Assembly (NCBI GenBank): GCA_037446915.1
Contig: JBBIHP010000011.1
Coordinates: forward strand, 1 to 44,997
Direction of reading: 5' to 3'
DNA from: DSXH01 sp037446915
GTDB taxonomy: Bacteria; Bacteroidota; Ignavibacteria; Ignavibacteriales; Melioribacteraceae
DNA: 44,997 nt
The notes beneath the pieces are model-generated. The model made no database searches. It saw nothing but the letters and a program-made list of their open reading frames with translations, and was not told the DNA's origin. The position numbers were made by a program, and so were the translations under genes. Below are positions 27,482 to 36,094 of this stretch, one piece after another (the first letter of the stretch is position 1; every line of letters begins with the position of its first letter).

Positions 27482-27604
27482 TGAGGTTGTCTTAAAAGTT
27501 ACTCAATACCAGTCAGAGATTGTTGAAGACTGGCATTTATACTTTTAGAAACGCACTGCCATTTAACCTGGTGTTACTAAACTATTACTTTGAAAACAAC
27601 CTCA
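27482..27604. mobile_element. MITE-like element with 18-bp imperfect terminal inverted repeats
   Basis: The 123-bp segment begins TGAGGTTGTCTTAAAAGT and, read from the other end, begins TGAGGTTGTTTTCAAAGT: 16 of 18 positions agree. Inside, AATACCAGTC (27505-27514) and GACTGGCATT (27528-27537) form a second hairpin with one mismatch. The end sequence resembles the terminal repeats of several insertion-sequence families (GAGGTTGT-type), but there is no transposase and no clear target duplication. It fills the gap between the acyl-CoA synthetase gene and coaE. It could be a MITE, an IS-end remnant, or a structured leader or terminator. I saw no second copy in this window. Confidence 0.5.
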
Positions 27605-27614
27605 TATAAGGAAC

Positions 27615-29336
27615 TTAATCCTGAGTATCAGTGCTTCCAACAAGGTATCTTTTAATTTTTTGAGTAGTAGTTTTCTCGAATTCCTTTTCTCTTATATAGA
27701 ATTTTTTAATCTGCTTATGTGCAGCAAGTTGTTTATTAGTCTTTTCAATTTCCTGTTGAATTATTTTATTAATCAGTTCATCTGTAATGCTCTCTTTGTT
27801 CGATTCAGAATATTCAATAAAAGCTTCAGCATCGGCAACAATTTGTGCCGCAATAATTTCATCCTGTTTCAAATCTTTTTCGCCGAAGACAAGGGATTCA
27901 AGAATAAACGGACTCCGGTTAAGAATGTCTTCTATCTCTTCGGGAAATACATTTTTTCCACCACGGGGAATTATAACATTTTTCTTTCTTCCGTTAATAT
28001 GTAAGAAACCTTCATCATCAACATAACCAATATCACCAGTCTTAAACCAACCATCTTCAAAAGCATCATTAGTAACTTTTTCGTTTTTATAATAGCCAAG
28101 CATAACACTTGGACCTTTAGCCCAGATTTCCCCGCTTCCATTTTCATCCGGTCTATAAATTTTGATCTGAACCGAAGGAAGAGGAATTCCTGCTGCATTA
28201 TCCTTAAAACTATCAAGGCGATTTAATGCAAGAATTGGTGAAGTTTCTGTTAATCCATAACCCTGAATAAATGTAAATCCGAATTCACGTAGTCCTTTAG
28301 CAACAAGAGGATCGGGCGCGGCACCACCAGCAATAAAAATTCTTACCGCTCCGCCAAATTTATGGTGTAGTTCAGAAAAAATTTTTTTCTTTAAGGTTGT
28401 CAAACCTGCTGATTCAAATAGATTTGTTAATTTTACAAGCGGAGGTACAACAACAGATTTAACTTTATTTTCTTTTATTGTCTTTATTATTCTTCTGAAC
28501 ATTTTATCATAAAGGAGCGGAACACCTAACAGGATTGTAGCTTTTACAGTTTGAATGTCATCGACAACGGTTTTTAATGATCTTGCATAATGAGCTGATG
28601 CACCGCAATACAACGGGCACAGAAGTCCGCAAGTGCACTCGTATGTATGATGCATTGGTAAGACAGAAAGGAATCTGTCCTTTTCATCAATCAGTACCAT
28701 ACTAACCATATCCATAAGATTACTTGCCAAGTTCTTTTGAGTAAGCATTACACCTTTTGCACGTCCCAAAGAACCTGAAGTAAATATAATTTCTGCAAGC
28801 TCCTCATTGTTAATTTTGGGGAGTTCATCCGTAGAAACTTCTTTTGATTGGTAAATTAACTTAGGCATATTTAGAAATTCTTTATCTTCACCCGTATCAT
28901 CCATACAGATAAAAAATTTCATTTTCTTAAGCGAGGATTTACCTTCAGCCATTATTCCCGCATAAGAACTCGAAAAAACAATTGCTTCCGAATCGGATTC
29001 ATGCATGATATTCATAATTTCGTTCGTAGTAAGATTTTTATCAATAGGTACAATTACATAGTTGAAACACATAGCCGTTAAATATGTTATTGCCCACTGA
29101 ACTCTATTCTCGCCAATAACTGCAACATGAGCTCTTTCTTTTAGTCCAAGATTCTTAAGTGAAGTGCCAAATCTTAATACGTGGTCTAATAATTCGCGAT
29201 AAGTTACTTTGCTAATAGGTGTCGGATTCAAATCTTCGAGAGCAAGTTTAGATCCAAATTTTCGGGATGATTGAATGAGCATATCCTGAATTGATTCAAT
29301 ACCCGGGACGTTATAAAGTTTCAGTTCTTTTTTCAT
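27615..29336 (-). CDS. fadD: Long-chain acyl-CoA synthetase / AMP-forming ligase
   Basis: A 573-residue ANL-superfamily enzyme activating a carboxylate with ATP to acyl-AMP and then to a CoA thioester. The P-loop is TSGSLGRAKGVML, the A5 motif GYGLTETSP, and the A7/A8 region has GWFKTGDIGYVDDEGFLHI followed by GRKKNVII; the C-terminal catalytic Lys region (TTQKIKR) is present. The substrate is likely a fatty acid by similarity to FadD-type enzymes; the exact chain length is not readable. ATG at 29336 has GAG just upstream. The gene lies after pepD with a 114-bp gap (29337-29450) that contains only short AT-rich repeats and no firm promoter. Confidence 0.9.
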   Translation of the reverse strand: MKKELKLYNVPGIESIQDMLIQSSRKFGSKLALEDLNPTPISKVTYRELLDHVLRFGTSLKNLGLKERAHVAVIGENRVQWAITYLTAMCFNYVIVPIDKNLTTNEIMNIMHESDSEAIVFSSSYAGIMAEGKSSLKKMKFFICMDDTGEDKEFLNMPKLIYQSKEVSTDELPKINNEELAEIIFTSGSLGRAKGVMLTQKNLASNLMDMVSMVLIDEKDRFLSVLPMHHTYECTCGLLCPLYCGASAHYARSLKTVVDDIQTVKATILLGVPLLYDKMFRRIIKTIKENKVKSVVVPPLVKLTNLFESAGLTTLKKKIFSELHHKFGGAVRIFIAGGAAPDPLVAKGLREFGFTFIQGYGLTETSPILALNRLDSFKDNAAGIPLPSVQIKIYRPDENGSGEIWAKGPSVMLGYYKNEKVTNDAFEDGWFKTGDIGYVDDEGFLHINGRKKNVIIPRGGKNVFPEEIEDILNRSPFILESLVFGEKDLKQDEIIAAQIVADAEAFIEYSESNKESITDELINKIIQQEIEKTNKQLAAHKQIKKFYIREKEFEKTTTQKIKRYLVGSTDTQD

Positions 29337-29450
29337 ATTGACTCTTTTTTTTAGTTAGAAAATATCATACAGAATACCACTTTATTTTTTATTTGAAATA
29401 ACCACTTTTTCAGGAATACTGGATCTTAATTAAATTAAGGATTATTCGCT

Positions 29451-30914
29451 CTATTTCATTTTAGATATTTCTACTAAAATTGCTTTAAGTAAGCGATAGA
29501 ATTTTTCAACGTCATGAATATTAACTTTCTCATCAGGAGAATGAGCGCCAACTATTGTTGGTCCGAATGAAACCATTTCCAACCCGCGGTATTTATCACC
29601 TAATATTCCACATTCCAGCCCAGCATGAATCGCTTTTAATTCAGGTGCTTTACCGAAAATTTCCATGTGAACTTTACTAGATAACTTTAACAATTTTGAT
29701 CCGAGGTTTGGTTGCCATCCGGGATAACCATCCCCTACAACTATACTTGCCCCGGCGAGATCAAAGACAGATTTTACAGACGCTGCAATATTCCGTTTAG
29801 CAGATTCAATTGAACTTCGCTGGTTCGTTCCAATTTTAATCTGATCATTTTCCATTACAACTGTGGCTAAATTAGTAGATGTCTCAACCAGACCGGCAAT
29901 TTCCATACTCATAGAGATAACACCATGCGGGAGTCCAATAATAAGATTTATAATTTTGTCTGCAAATTCCCTTGTAAAAACTTTTGAGGAAGTATCAGTA
30001 TCTGATTTTTCAATTGAAATTTTTATATCCCCATCCGATGCTCTATACTCTAATACAGATTCTAGAGAGAATGCATTTATGTATTCACGCAATACAGCTT
30101 CATATTCATTTTTAATATATATGATTGCTTCAGCTTCACGTGCAATTGCATTTCTTTTTGATCCTCCTGAAATTGCACCTATGTAATAGTCCACTACTTT
30201 TAATTTATTGAGCAGGAAACCTAAGAGTTTAACTGCATTTGCTCTTTTATCGCCAATGTTAATTCCAGAGTGACCGCCCTTTAAACCGCTGATAAAAATT
30301 GTATAGGGACTCCATGCATCATCAACTTGCTCATAATCTATTTTCAAAGTTCCAACAGTATCCATTCCGCCGGCACAACCGACATAAAAGATTCCATCTT
30401 CTTCGGAATCAAGATTTAATAGATATTTGCCGGTTATAAACTGAGGTTCAAGATTGTTAGCACCCGTAAGACCTGTTTCTTCATCAACAGTAAAAAGCAA
30501 TTCAATTTCTCCGTGATTAAATCCATCATCATTCACAATAGCAAGAGCAGCCGCAGCACCAATTCCGTTATCTGCTCCAAGTGTTGTTCCTTCAGCTTTT
30601 ATCCACTCATCTTCCCTAATTAATTTTATAGGGTCATTATTAAAGTCGTGAATTGTATTTTTATTTTTTTCACAAACCATATCAATATGGCTTTGAAGAA
30701 CAACAACAGGTGCTTTTTCGAAACCGGGTTTAGGAGGAATGTTTATAACAATATTACCGACACTATCCTCTTTAAACGAAAGATTATTCTGACCGGCAAA
30801 ATTTCTTAGATATAACCGAACACGTTCTTCATGTTTAGATGGACGCGGAATCTGACTAATTTCATAAAACCGGTTCCATAAATTAGCCGGGGCTAAACCT
30901 TCTATTGCTTTCAT
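29451..30914 (-). CDS. pepD: Aminoacyl-histidine dipeptidase (PepD, M20 family)
   Basis: A 487-residue zinc dipeptidase that cleaves Xaa-His and other dipeptides. The metal ligands occur as in the family: QSHIDMVCEKN (His-x-Asp), TTLGADNGIG (bridging Asp), VDEETGLTGA (Glu-Glu), LNLDSEEDG and AIHAGLECG (last His). The full M20 catalytic and lid domains are present. The ATG at 30914 has a GGAGG ribosome binding site. It may add to amino-acid and histidine supply, which is broken down partly by the hut genes elsewhere in the window. The link is only biochemical. It precedes the typA gene by 21 nt in the opposite direction of reading (typA is upstream). Confidence 0.92.
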   Translation of the reverse strand: MKAIEGLAPANLWNRFYEISQIPRPSKHEERVRLYLRNFAGQNNLSFKEDSVGNIVINIPPKPGFEKAPVVVLQSHIDMVCEKNKNTIHDFNNDPIKLIREDEWIKAEGTTLGADNGIGAAAALAIVNDDGFNHGEIELLFTVDEETGLTGANNLEPQFITGKYLLNLDSEEDGIFYVGCAGGMDTVGTLKIDYEQVDDAWSPYTIFISGLKGGHSGINIGDKRANAVKLLGFLLNKLKVVDYYIGAISGGSKRNAIAREAEAIIYIKNEYEAVLREYINAFSLESVLEYRASDGDIKISIEKSDTDTSSKVFTREFADKIINLIIGLPHGVISMSMEIAGLVETSTNLATVVMENDQIKIGTNQRSSIESAKRNIAASVKSVFDLAGASIVVGDGYPGWQPNLGSKLLKLSSKVHMEIFGKAPELKAIHAGLECGILGDKYRGLEMVSFGPTIVGAHSPDEKVNIHDVEKFYRLLKAILVEISKMK

Positions 30915-30935
30915 AATGCCTCCACTCCTATTCTG

Positions 30936-32759
30936 TTATAATGCAAATTGTTTTTCTGCAAGTCGAGCATTCTTTTTATCTAGTTCTGTAAGATATTTTT
31001 TTCTTATTCTTATATTCTGCGGAGTAACTTCAACATATTCGTCATCGTTAATCCATTCAATAGCCATTTCAAGAGTAAGTAGACGTGGTGGTTCAAGTCG
31101 GATTGCTTCGTCTGCACCTGAAGCACGCATATTCGTAAGCTGCTTTGTCTTACATACGTTTACCCGCATGTCATTTTCTTTTGAGTTTTCACCAACAATC
31201 ATACCTTCATAAACTCTTGTGCCAGATTCAACAAAAAACTGGCTCCTCTCCTGAAGTTTCCACATCGCATAGGATGAAGCTATTCCATTTTCCATGGATA
31301 TTAATGCACCTTTTGTTCTACTGCTTATTTCACCTTTGAAAGGTTCATAACCATGAAAATTGTGATGGAGTATTCCTGTTCCTTTTGTATCCGTCATAAA
31401 TTCCGAACGGTAGCCAATTAAACCCCGGGCAGGAATAATGAACTCAAGCCGGGTGTTCTCGTTAAAGGAGAGCATATTTTTCATTTCACCTTTACGCTTT
31501 CCTAACCTTTCAATAACAACTCCAACAAATTCTTCCGGTACATCAATAATAACATGCTCAAATGGTTCGCACATAACATCATCAATTTTTTTCATTATTA
31601 CTTCAGGTTTGCTTAACTGCAATTCATATCCTTCTCTGCGCATATTTTCAACAAGTATTGCCAAATGCAATTCTCCTCTTCCACTAACTTTAAATACATC
31701 AGGGGATTGAGTCATTTCAACGCGGAGACTAACATTAGTTTTCAATTCTTTTGAAAGTCGTTCACTTAGATTTCTTGTGGTTACGTACTTTCCCTCCTGA
31801 CCGGCAAATGGAGAATTATTAACTATAAAATTCATTGTTAAAGTTGGTTCATCAATATCAACAAATGGAAGAGGTTCCTGATTTGCTGCATGACAAATAG
31901 TATCACCAATATCAACGTCTTCAAGTCCGGCAATTGCACCAATATCGCCGGCAATTATTTCATCAACTTCAATCCTCTTAATATTTTCGAACACATAAAG
32001 TTTGGAGACCTTCGATTCATATTTTGCTCCGTCTCTTGAAATTAATACCACGGGATCACCAAGAGAAATTTTACCGCTATTAACTCTACCAATTCCCATT
32101 CTTCCGAGGTAATCGTTATAATCTATAGCACTTACAAGCATTCTAAAAGGTTCATCAATAACATTTGGAGGAGGGACATGTTTAACAATCTGTTCAAGAA
32201 GAACTTCAAGATTGTTAACATCATCTTCAAGCTGAAGTTTAGCTATTCCCTGTTTAGCAATTGCATAAACAAACGGGAAATCGAGTTGTTCGTCATTTGC
32301 ACCAAGAGAAACGAAGAGATCAAACACTTCATTAAGTACCTGGTTTGGACGAGCATCTTTTCTATCAATTTTATTTATAACAACAATTGGTTTTAAACCA
32401 AGGTCCAGAGATTTTTTAAGAACAAATTTTGTTTGAGGTAAAGGACCTTCGGCAGCATCTACTAAAAGCAGAACGCCATTTACCATTCGCAATGTCCGTT
32501 CTACTTCTCCCCCAAAATCGGCATGCCCGGGAGTATCGACAATATTGATTTTAATACCTTTATATGAGATGCTGCAATTTTTTGCAAGAATTGTAATACC
32601 TCTTTCTTTTTCAAGTTGATTTGAATCCATTACTCTTTTATCAACCTGTTGATTTGCCCTCCATGCACCTGTTTGTTTTAACATGTAATCTACTAATGTA
32701 GTTTTTCCATGATCGACGTGAGCAATAATAGCAAGATTTCTAATACCTGTATTTTTCAA
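30936..32759 (-). CDS. typA: Ribosome-associated GTPase TypA/BipA
   Basis: A 607-residue translational GTPase involved in 50S assembly and stress response. G1 is AHVDHGKTT, G2/G3 DTPGHADFGGE, G4 NKIDR, with the EF-G-like domains and the specific C-terminal domain (about 480-600). The start is TTG at 32759 (KNTGIRNLAIIAHVDHGKT) with AAGGAAAG upstream. It follows the YchF-type gene by 12 nt on the same strand. Length and motif set match BipA rather than EF-G or LepA. Nothing is missing. Confidence 0.97.
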   Translation of the reverse strand: MKNTGIRNLAIIAHVDHGKTTLVDYMLKQTGAWRANQQVDKRVMDSNQLEKERGITILAKNCSISYKGIKINIVDTPGHADFGGEVERTLRMVNGVLLLVDAAEGPLPQTKFVLKKSLDLGLKPIVVINKIDRKDARPNQVLNEVFDLFVSLGANDEQLDFPFVYAIAKQGIAKLQLEDDVNNLEVLLEQIVKHVPPPNVIDEPFRMLVSAIDYNDYLGRMGIGRVNSGKISLGDPVVLISRDGAKYESKVSKLYVFENIKRIEVDEIIAGDIGAIAGLEDVDIGDTICHAANQEPLPFVDIDEPTLTMNFIVNNSPFAGQEGKYVTTRNLSERLSKELKTNVSLRVEMTQSPDVFKVSGRGELHLAILVENMRREGYELQLSKPEVIMKKIDDVMCEPFEHVIIDVPEEFVGVVIERLGKRKGEMKNMLSFNENTRLEFIIPARGLIGYRSEFMTDTKGTGILHHNFHGYEPFKGEISSRTKGALISMENGIASSYAMWKLQERSQFFVESGTRVYEGMIVGENSKENDMRVNVCKTKQLTNMRASGADEAIRLEPPRLLTLEMAIEWINDDEYVEVTPQNIRIRKKYLTELDKKNARLAEKQFAL

Positions 32760-32771
32760 AGACTTTCCTTT

Positions 32772-33851
32772 TTAATTATGTCTGATGTTTAAAATATCTC
32801 CATCTTTTACGATGTATTCTTTCCCTTCCAAACGCCATGCGCCGGCTTCTTTGCATTTATTAAACGAACCGTGTTTAATAAAATCTTCGTAATGAACCAC
32901 TTCTGCCCGAATAAATCTGTTAAAGAAATCGGTATGAATTACACCGGCAGCTTGCTGAGCATTAAAATTTTTCTTGATTGTCCATGCACGGCATTCATCT
33001 TCGCCAACAGTAAAAAATGAATGAAGTCCCAGCAATTCGTAAGACGTTCTTAAAATTTTTGTAAGTGCAGATTCAGTTATGCCATAATCTTTCATAAATA
33101 CTTGCTGATCTTCATCATTCATTTGCGATAGTTCCAGTTCTATTTTTGCAAAGAATGGAATAACTGTAGCGCGCGATTTCTGTAATTCAGAATTTACTTT
33201 TTTTATTTCTTCATCAACTACCGGAATTGAAGCTTCGTCGAAATTGATTGCAATTGCGAGCGGCTTTAATGTTAATAATTGGAACCCGCCTAATAGTTTT
33301 AATTCATTTTCATCAAGAGCAAGTGAACGGAGTGGAAGTTCTTTTTCGCAATGATTAAAACATTTTTCAATTAAAGGCATCTCTCTCTTTACTTTTTCAT
33401 CTTTCGACTTAAGAACATCCTTCTTCAATTTTTCGAGTCTGTTCTCTAAAAATGCCAGGTCGGATAATAAAAATTCGGTTTCAAGAAATTTAATATCGTT
33501 TAGCGGATCAATTTTATTCATTGGATGGGGTATTGAATCATCTTTGAAAGCTCTTATAATATAAAAGAGGGCATCATTATTACGAACACTGTTCAAAAAT
33601 ACCGATGTAATCTTTACCTTATTATCTTCCGACATTCGAAGCCCGGGTATATCGAATACTTCGATTGTAGCATTAACCAGTTTTTTAGGATTGAATATTT
33701 TAGAGAGGTTATCCAACCTTGAATCAGGTATTTTTACAACCTCAACAGAAGCTTCCTCTTTTTGACCCGCACTTTGAGATGAACTCTTTGAAAGTGTATT
33801 AAATAAAGATGTCTTACCGGAGAATTGTAAACCGACTAATCCAATCTGCAT
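32772..33851 (-). CDS. ychF: YchF-type ATPase with TGS domain
   Basis: A 359-residue Obg-family P-loop protein. The G1 motif is GLQFSGKTS (family usual GLPNVGKST), G3 is DIPGL, and the G4 position reads NFDE, matching the NxxE form that gives the YchF group ATP preference. A coiled-coil insert lies near 130-200, and the C-terminal TGS/DUF933 region (HTDFFNRFIRAEVVHYEDF ... KEYIVKDGD) is intact. In other bacteria YchF binds ribosomes and affects oxidative stress. The altered G1 sequence is unusual but still fits GxxxxGK(S/T), so ATP binding is plausible. It lies 12 nt upstream of typA, with a candidate -7 box 52 nt before its ATG. Confidence 0.9.
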   Translation of the reverse strand: MQIGLVGLQFSGKTSLFNTLSKSSSQSAGQKEEASVEVVKIPDSRLDNLSKIFNPKKLVNATIEVFDIPGLRMSEDNKVKITSVFLNSVRNNDALFYIIRAFKDDSIPHPMNKIDPLNDIKFLETEFLLSDLAFLENRLEKLKKDVLKSKDEKVKREMPLIEKCFNHCEKELPLRSLALDENELKLLGGFQLLTLKPLAIAINFDEASIPVVDEEIKKVNSELQKSRATVIPFFAKIELELSQMNDEDQQVFMKDYGITESALTKILRTSYELLGLHSFFTVGEDECRAWTIKKNFNAQQAAGVIHTDFFNRFIRAEVVHYEDFIKHGSFNKCKEAGAWRLEGKEYIVKDGDILNIRHN

Positions 33852-33902
33852 CTATTTATCTCGTTTTTATAATTTCTAATAAAATTGGGTTTGAAATATA
33901 AT

Positions 33903-33910
33903 CAAATTTA
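33903..33910 (-). promoter_or_regulatory. Candidate -7 box (TAAATTTG) upstream of ychF-typA
   Basis: On the minus strand TAAATTTG fits TAnnTTTG exactly, 52 nt upstream of the ychF ATG in the 106-bp clpS-ychF gap. No clear -33 element is seen. It would start a transcript covering ychF, typA and perhaps pepD. Confidence 0.35.
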
Positions 33911-33957
33911 ACGGAATTATAATCCTTATCAGAATAAAGTGAAATATAAAATCTATT

Positions 33958-34245
33958 TTAAGATACTATTTGCGTGTGGAGGGCAATTTCTTCCAGTACT
34001 GAAGATACTTTTAAACATTCTGTTAAATCGCCTGTATAGACAATAGCTTTTCCTTTTACATGAACTTCGAATGTAAGAGACCGTGCAATTTCGAATGAAC
34101 ATTTTATTGCAATGATTAACTGATTTATTACTTCTTCAAAAGAATGGACATCATCATTAAATAATATTACTTTATAAGGAAGACCAACAGTAGTCTCATC
34201 AGTAGTTTCGGGTTCAATAATTCCATTTGGTTTTTCGAGTGACAT
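33958..34245 (-). CDS. clpS: ATP-dependent Clp protease adaptor ClpS
   Basis: A 95-residue adaptor that delivers N-degron proteins to ClpAP or a ClpC relative. The core PYKVILFNDDVHSFEEVI carries the conserved Asn-Asp-Asp of the ligand pocket, and the later EVHVKGKAIVYTGDL matches the ClpS fold. A short acidic N-terminal tail precedes the domain, as usual. No clpA is in the window. It is divergent from etfB across a 119-bp gap and separated from ychF by 106 bp. Short, but the domain is recognisable with good confidence. Confidence 0.9.
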   Translation of the reverse strand: MSLEKPNGIIEPETTDETTVGLPYKVILFNDDVHSFEEVINQLIIAIKCSFEIARSLTFEVHVKGKAIVYTGDLTECLKVSSVLEEIALHTQIVS

Positions 34246-34364
34246 AATTTAAACCATAGTTACATATAAAATTATAAAATTGCTCCCTAAAAAAAAATTT
34301 TGTTTATATTTTGGTGCGAAAATCTAAAAAATGATTATTGATAAAATAATTTTAAGGAGGATTA

Positions 34365-35111
34365 ATGAAAATCGCCGTGTGTGTTAGTCACGTGCCCGAT
34401 ACAGCAGCTAAAATTAATATTACCGGAGACGGTAAAGGAATAGATCAGACAGGTGTTACTTATGTTGTTAATCCATACGATGAATTTGCAATTGAAGAGG
34501 CATTAAAGACAAAAGAAAAATCCGGCGGGGATACTGTTGCAATTAGTCTTGGCGGAGAAGCTAATAAAGAAACTTTACGCAAAGCTTTAGCAATGGGTAT
34601 TGATAATGCTGTATTGCTTAAAGATGATTCCTACCGGGATTCGTTATCTGTTGCAAAAGCATTAGCTGAGGAAATTAAAACCCAGAATGCCGAACTTGTA
34701 TTTTTTGGGAAACAATCTGTGGACTTTGATAACTCAGTTGTTGGTCAAATGGCGGCAGAATTATTAGGTTATAATTGTATTTCCGTAGTTGTCGATTTTA
34801 AGCTGGAAGGAAATAAAGTAATTGCAGAGAGAGAAATTGAAGGCGGAAAAGAAGTTGTTGAAACATTATTACCGGCAATAATAACTGCTCAAAAAGGTTT
34901 GAATGAACCGCGTTATGCATCCTTAAAAGGAATAATGGCTGCAAAGAAAAAGGTAATTGAAGAAAAACCGGCAGCTACTGCAGCTAATTTTGTTGATGTT
35001 GTAACAATGAAACGACCAGCACCTAAACAAGCCGGTAAAATTGTTGGAACCGATGCGACCGCAGTTCCGGAATTAATCAGACTGCTTCATGAAGAAGCTA
35101 AAGTAATATAG
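34365..35111 (+). CDS. etfB: Electron transfer flavoprotein subunit beta
   Basis: A 248-residue ETF beta subunit (N-terminal CVSHVPDTAAKI, NPYDEFAIEEAL, GKQSVDFDNSVVGQMAAELLG). With EtfA it accepts electrons from acyl-CoA dehydrogenases and similar dehydrogenases and passes them to the quinone pool. AAGGAGG lies just before the ATG. It starts a rightward operon with etfA (8 nt) and the DUF151 gene. No ETF-quinone oxidoreductase or dehydrogenase is in the window; the acyl-CoA synthetase gene further left is a plausible functional partner in fatty-acid oxidation. Whether the pair is bifurcating cannot be told from what is seen. Confidence 0.95.
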   Translation: MKIAVCVSHVPDTAAKINITGDGKGIDQTGVTYVVNPYDEFAIEEALKTKEKSGGDTVAISLGGEANKETLRKALAMGIDNAVLLKDDSYRDSLSVAKALAEEIKTQNAELVFFGKQSVDFDNSVVGQMAAELLGYNCISVVVDFKLEGNKVIAEREIEGGKEVVETLLPAIITAQKGLNEPRYASLKGIMAAKKKVIEEKPAATAANFVDVVTMKRPAPKQAGKIVGTDATAVPELIRLLHEEAKVI

Positions 35112-35119
35112 AGGTTAAT

Positions 35120-36088
35120 ATGGGAAATAAAATTTTAGTCTTATTGGAACAAAGAAACGGGCAAATTAAAAAAGCATCCCTAGAGGCAGTTAAAACTGCT
35201 TATGATTTATCATCCAAACTTTCATGTGAATCTGAAGCAATTGTAATTGGTAATGAAATAGATAATTTGGAATCAATTGGTAATTACGGAATTAATAAAG
35301 TAATACATTATAAGAATTCCGATTTGCAGAATTATTCTCCGAGTGCATACTCAAAATTATTTGGTGATTATGCAAAAGAGACCGGTGCTTCAATTATTAT
35401 AATTCCTAATACAAGTCTCGGTAAAGATATTGCACCAAGAATAGCTGCAAAACTTGATGCCGGATTAGCAATGGATTGTATTTCTCTTGATATTCAGAAC
35501 AACGAAATAATTGCGACAAGACCAATTTATGCAGGTAAGGTATTACTGGATGTTAAATTGAACAGTACTGTTAAAATATTCTCACTAAGACCAAACGTAT
35601 TTACTGCAGCAATGGTAGGCGAATCTAAAGCTGAAATTGCAAGTGTTAATGTTGATAATCCGGATCTCACAACAAAAGTTGTTGAGATAAAGAAATCGGA
35701 AGGTAAATTAGATGTAGCTGAAGCAGAAATCATTGTATCGGGCGGAAGAGGAATGAAAGGTGCAGAACATTTTAATCTTGTTGAAGAATTGGCTCAATTG
35801 TTAGGTGCTGCATCAGGCGCATCCCGTGCCGTTGTTGATGCCGGTTGGCGTCCTCATAGTGAACAGGTTGGTCAAACCGGAAAAACTGTCTCGCCAACTT
35901 TGTATATTGCGCTCGGAATTTCGGGAGCCATTCAGCATTTAGCAGGAATGAGGTCTTCTAAATATATTGTTGCCGTTAACAAAGATAAAGACGCACCAAT
36001 TTTCCAGATAGCAGATTACGGAATTGTTGGAGATATTTTCGAGGTAGTTCCGGCAATGATTGAAGAAATAAAAAAAATTAAAACGTGA
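35120..36088 (+). CDS. etfA: Electron transfer flavoprotein subunit alpha
   Basis: A 322-residue ETF alpha subunit. The C-terminal FAD-binding domain is complete: VSGGRGMKGAEHF, DAGWRPHSEQVGQTGKTVSP, the IALGISGAIQHLAGM segment and VNKDKDAPIFQIADYGIVGD. The heterodimer carries FAD and, in the beta subunit, AMP or a second flavin. It has a GAGG ribosome binding site and lies 8 nt after etfB. The stop is followed after 6 nt by the TTG start of the DUF151 gene, so all three are probably co-transcribed. No feature departs from the family. Confidence 0.95.
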   Translation: MGNKILVLLEQRNGQIKKASLEAVKTAYDLSSKLSCESEAIVIGNEIDNLESIGNYGINKVIHYKNSDLQNYSPSAYSKLFGDYAKETGASIIIIPNTSLGKDIAPRIAAKLDAGLAMDCISLDIQNNEIIATRPIYAGKVLLDVKLNSTVKIFSLRPNVFTAAMVGESKAEIASVNVDNPDLTTKVVEIKKSEGKLDVAEAEIIVSGGRGMKGAEHFNLVEELAQLLGAASGASRAVVDAGWRPHSEQVGQTGKTVSPTLYIALGISGAIQHLAGMRSSKYIVAVNKDKDAPIFQIADYGIVGDIFEVVPAMIEEIKKIKT

Positions 36089-36094
36089 TAAGAA

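Noticed and set aside
27660..28004. 114-codon open frame antisense to the acyl-CoA synthetase gene
   Set aside because: The protein is low-complexity (Phe, Ser, Leu rich), no family is recognised, and the opposite strand encodes a complete ANL enzyme.
29425..29439. Palindrome CTTAATTAAATTAAG upstream of the acyl-CoA synthetase gene
   Set aside because: A/T-only apart from the ends and only 7 bp per arm; expected by chance in this AT-rich DNA. An operator role cannot be supported.
29863..30186. 107-codon open frame antisense to pepD
   Set aside because: It is the mirror of a conserved M20 peptidase; no ribosome binding site or family support.
34298..34313. TTTTGTTTATATTTTG as a promoter for etfB
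   Set aside because: The TA and TTTG parts are spaced by three bases rather than two, and no -33 element is at the right distance; not firm enough to list.
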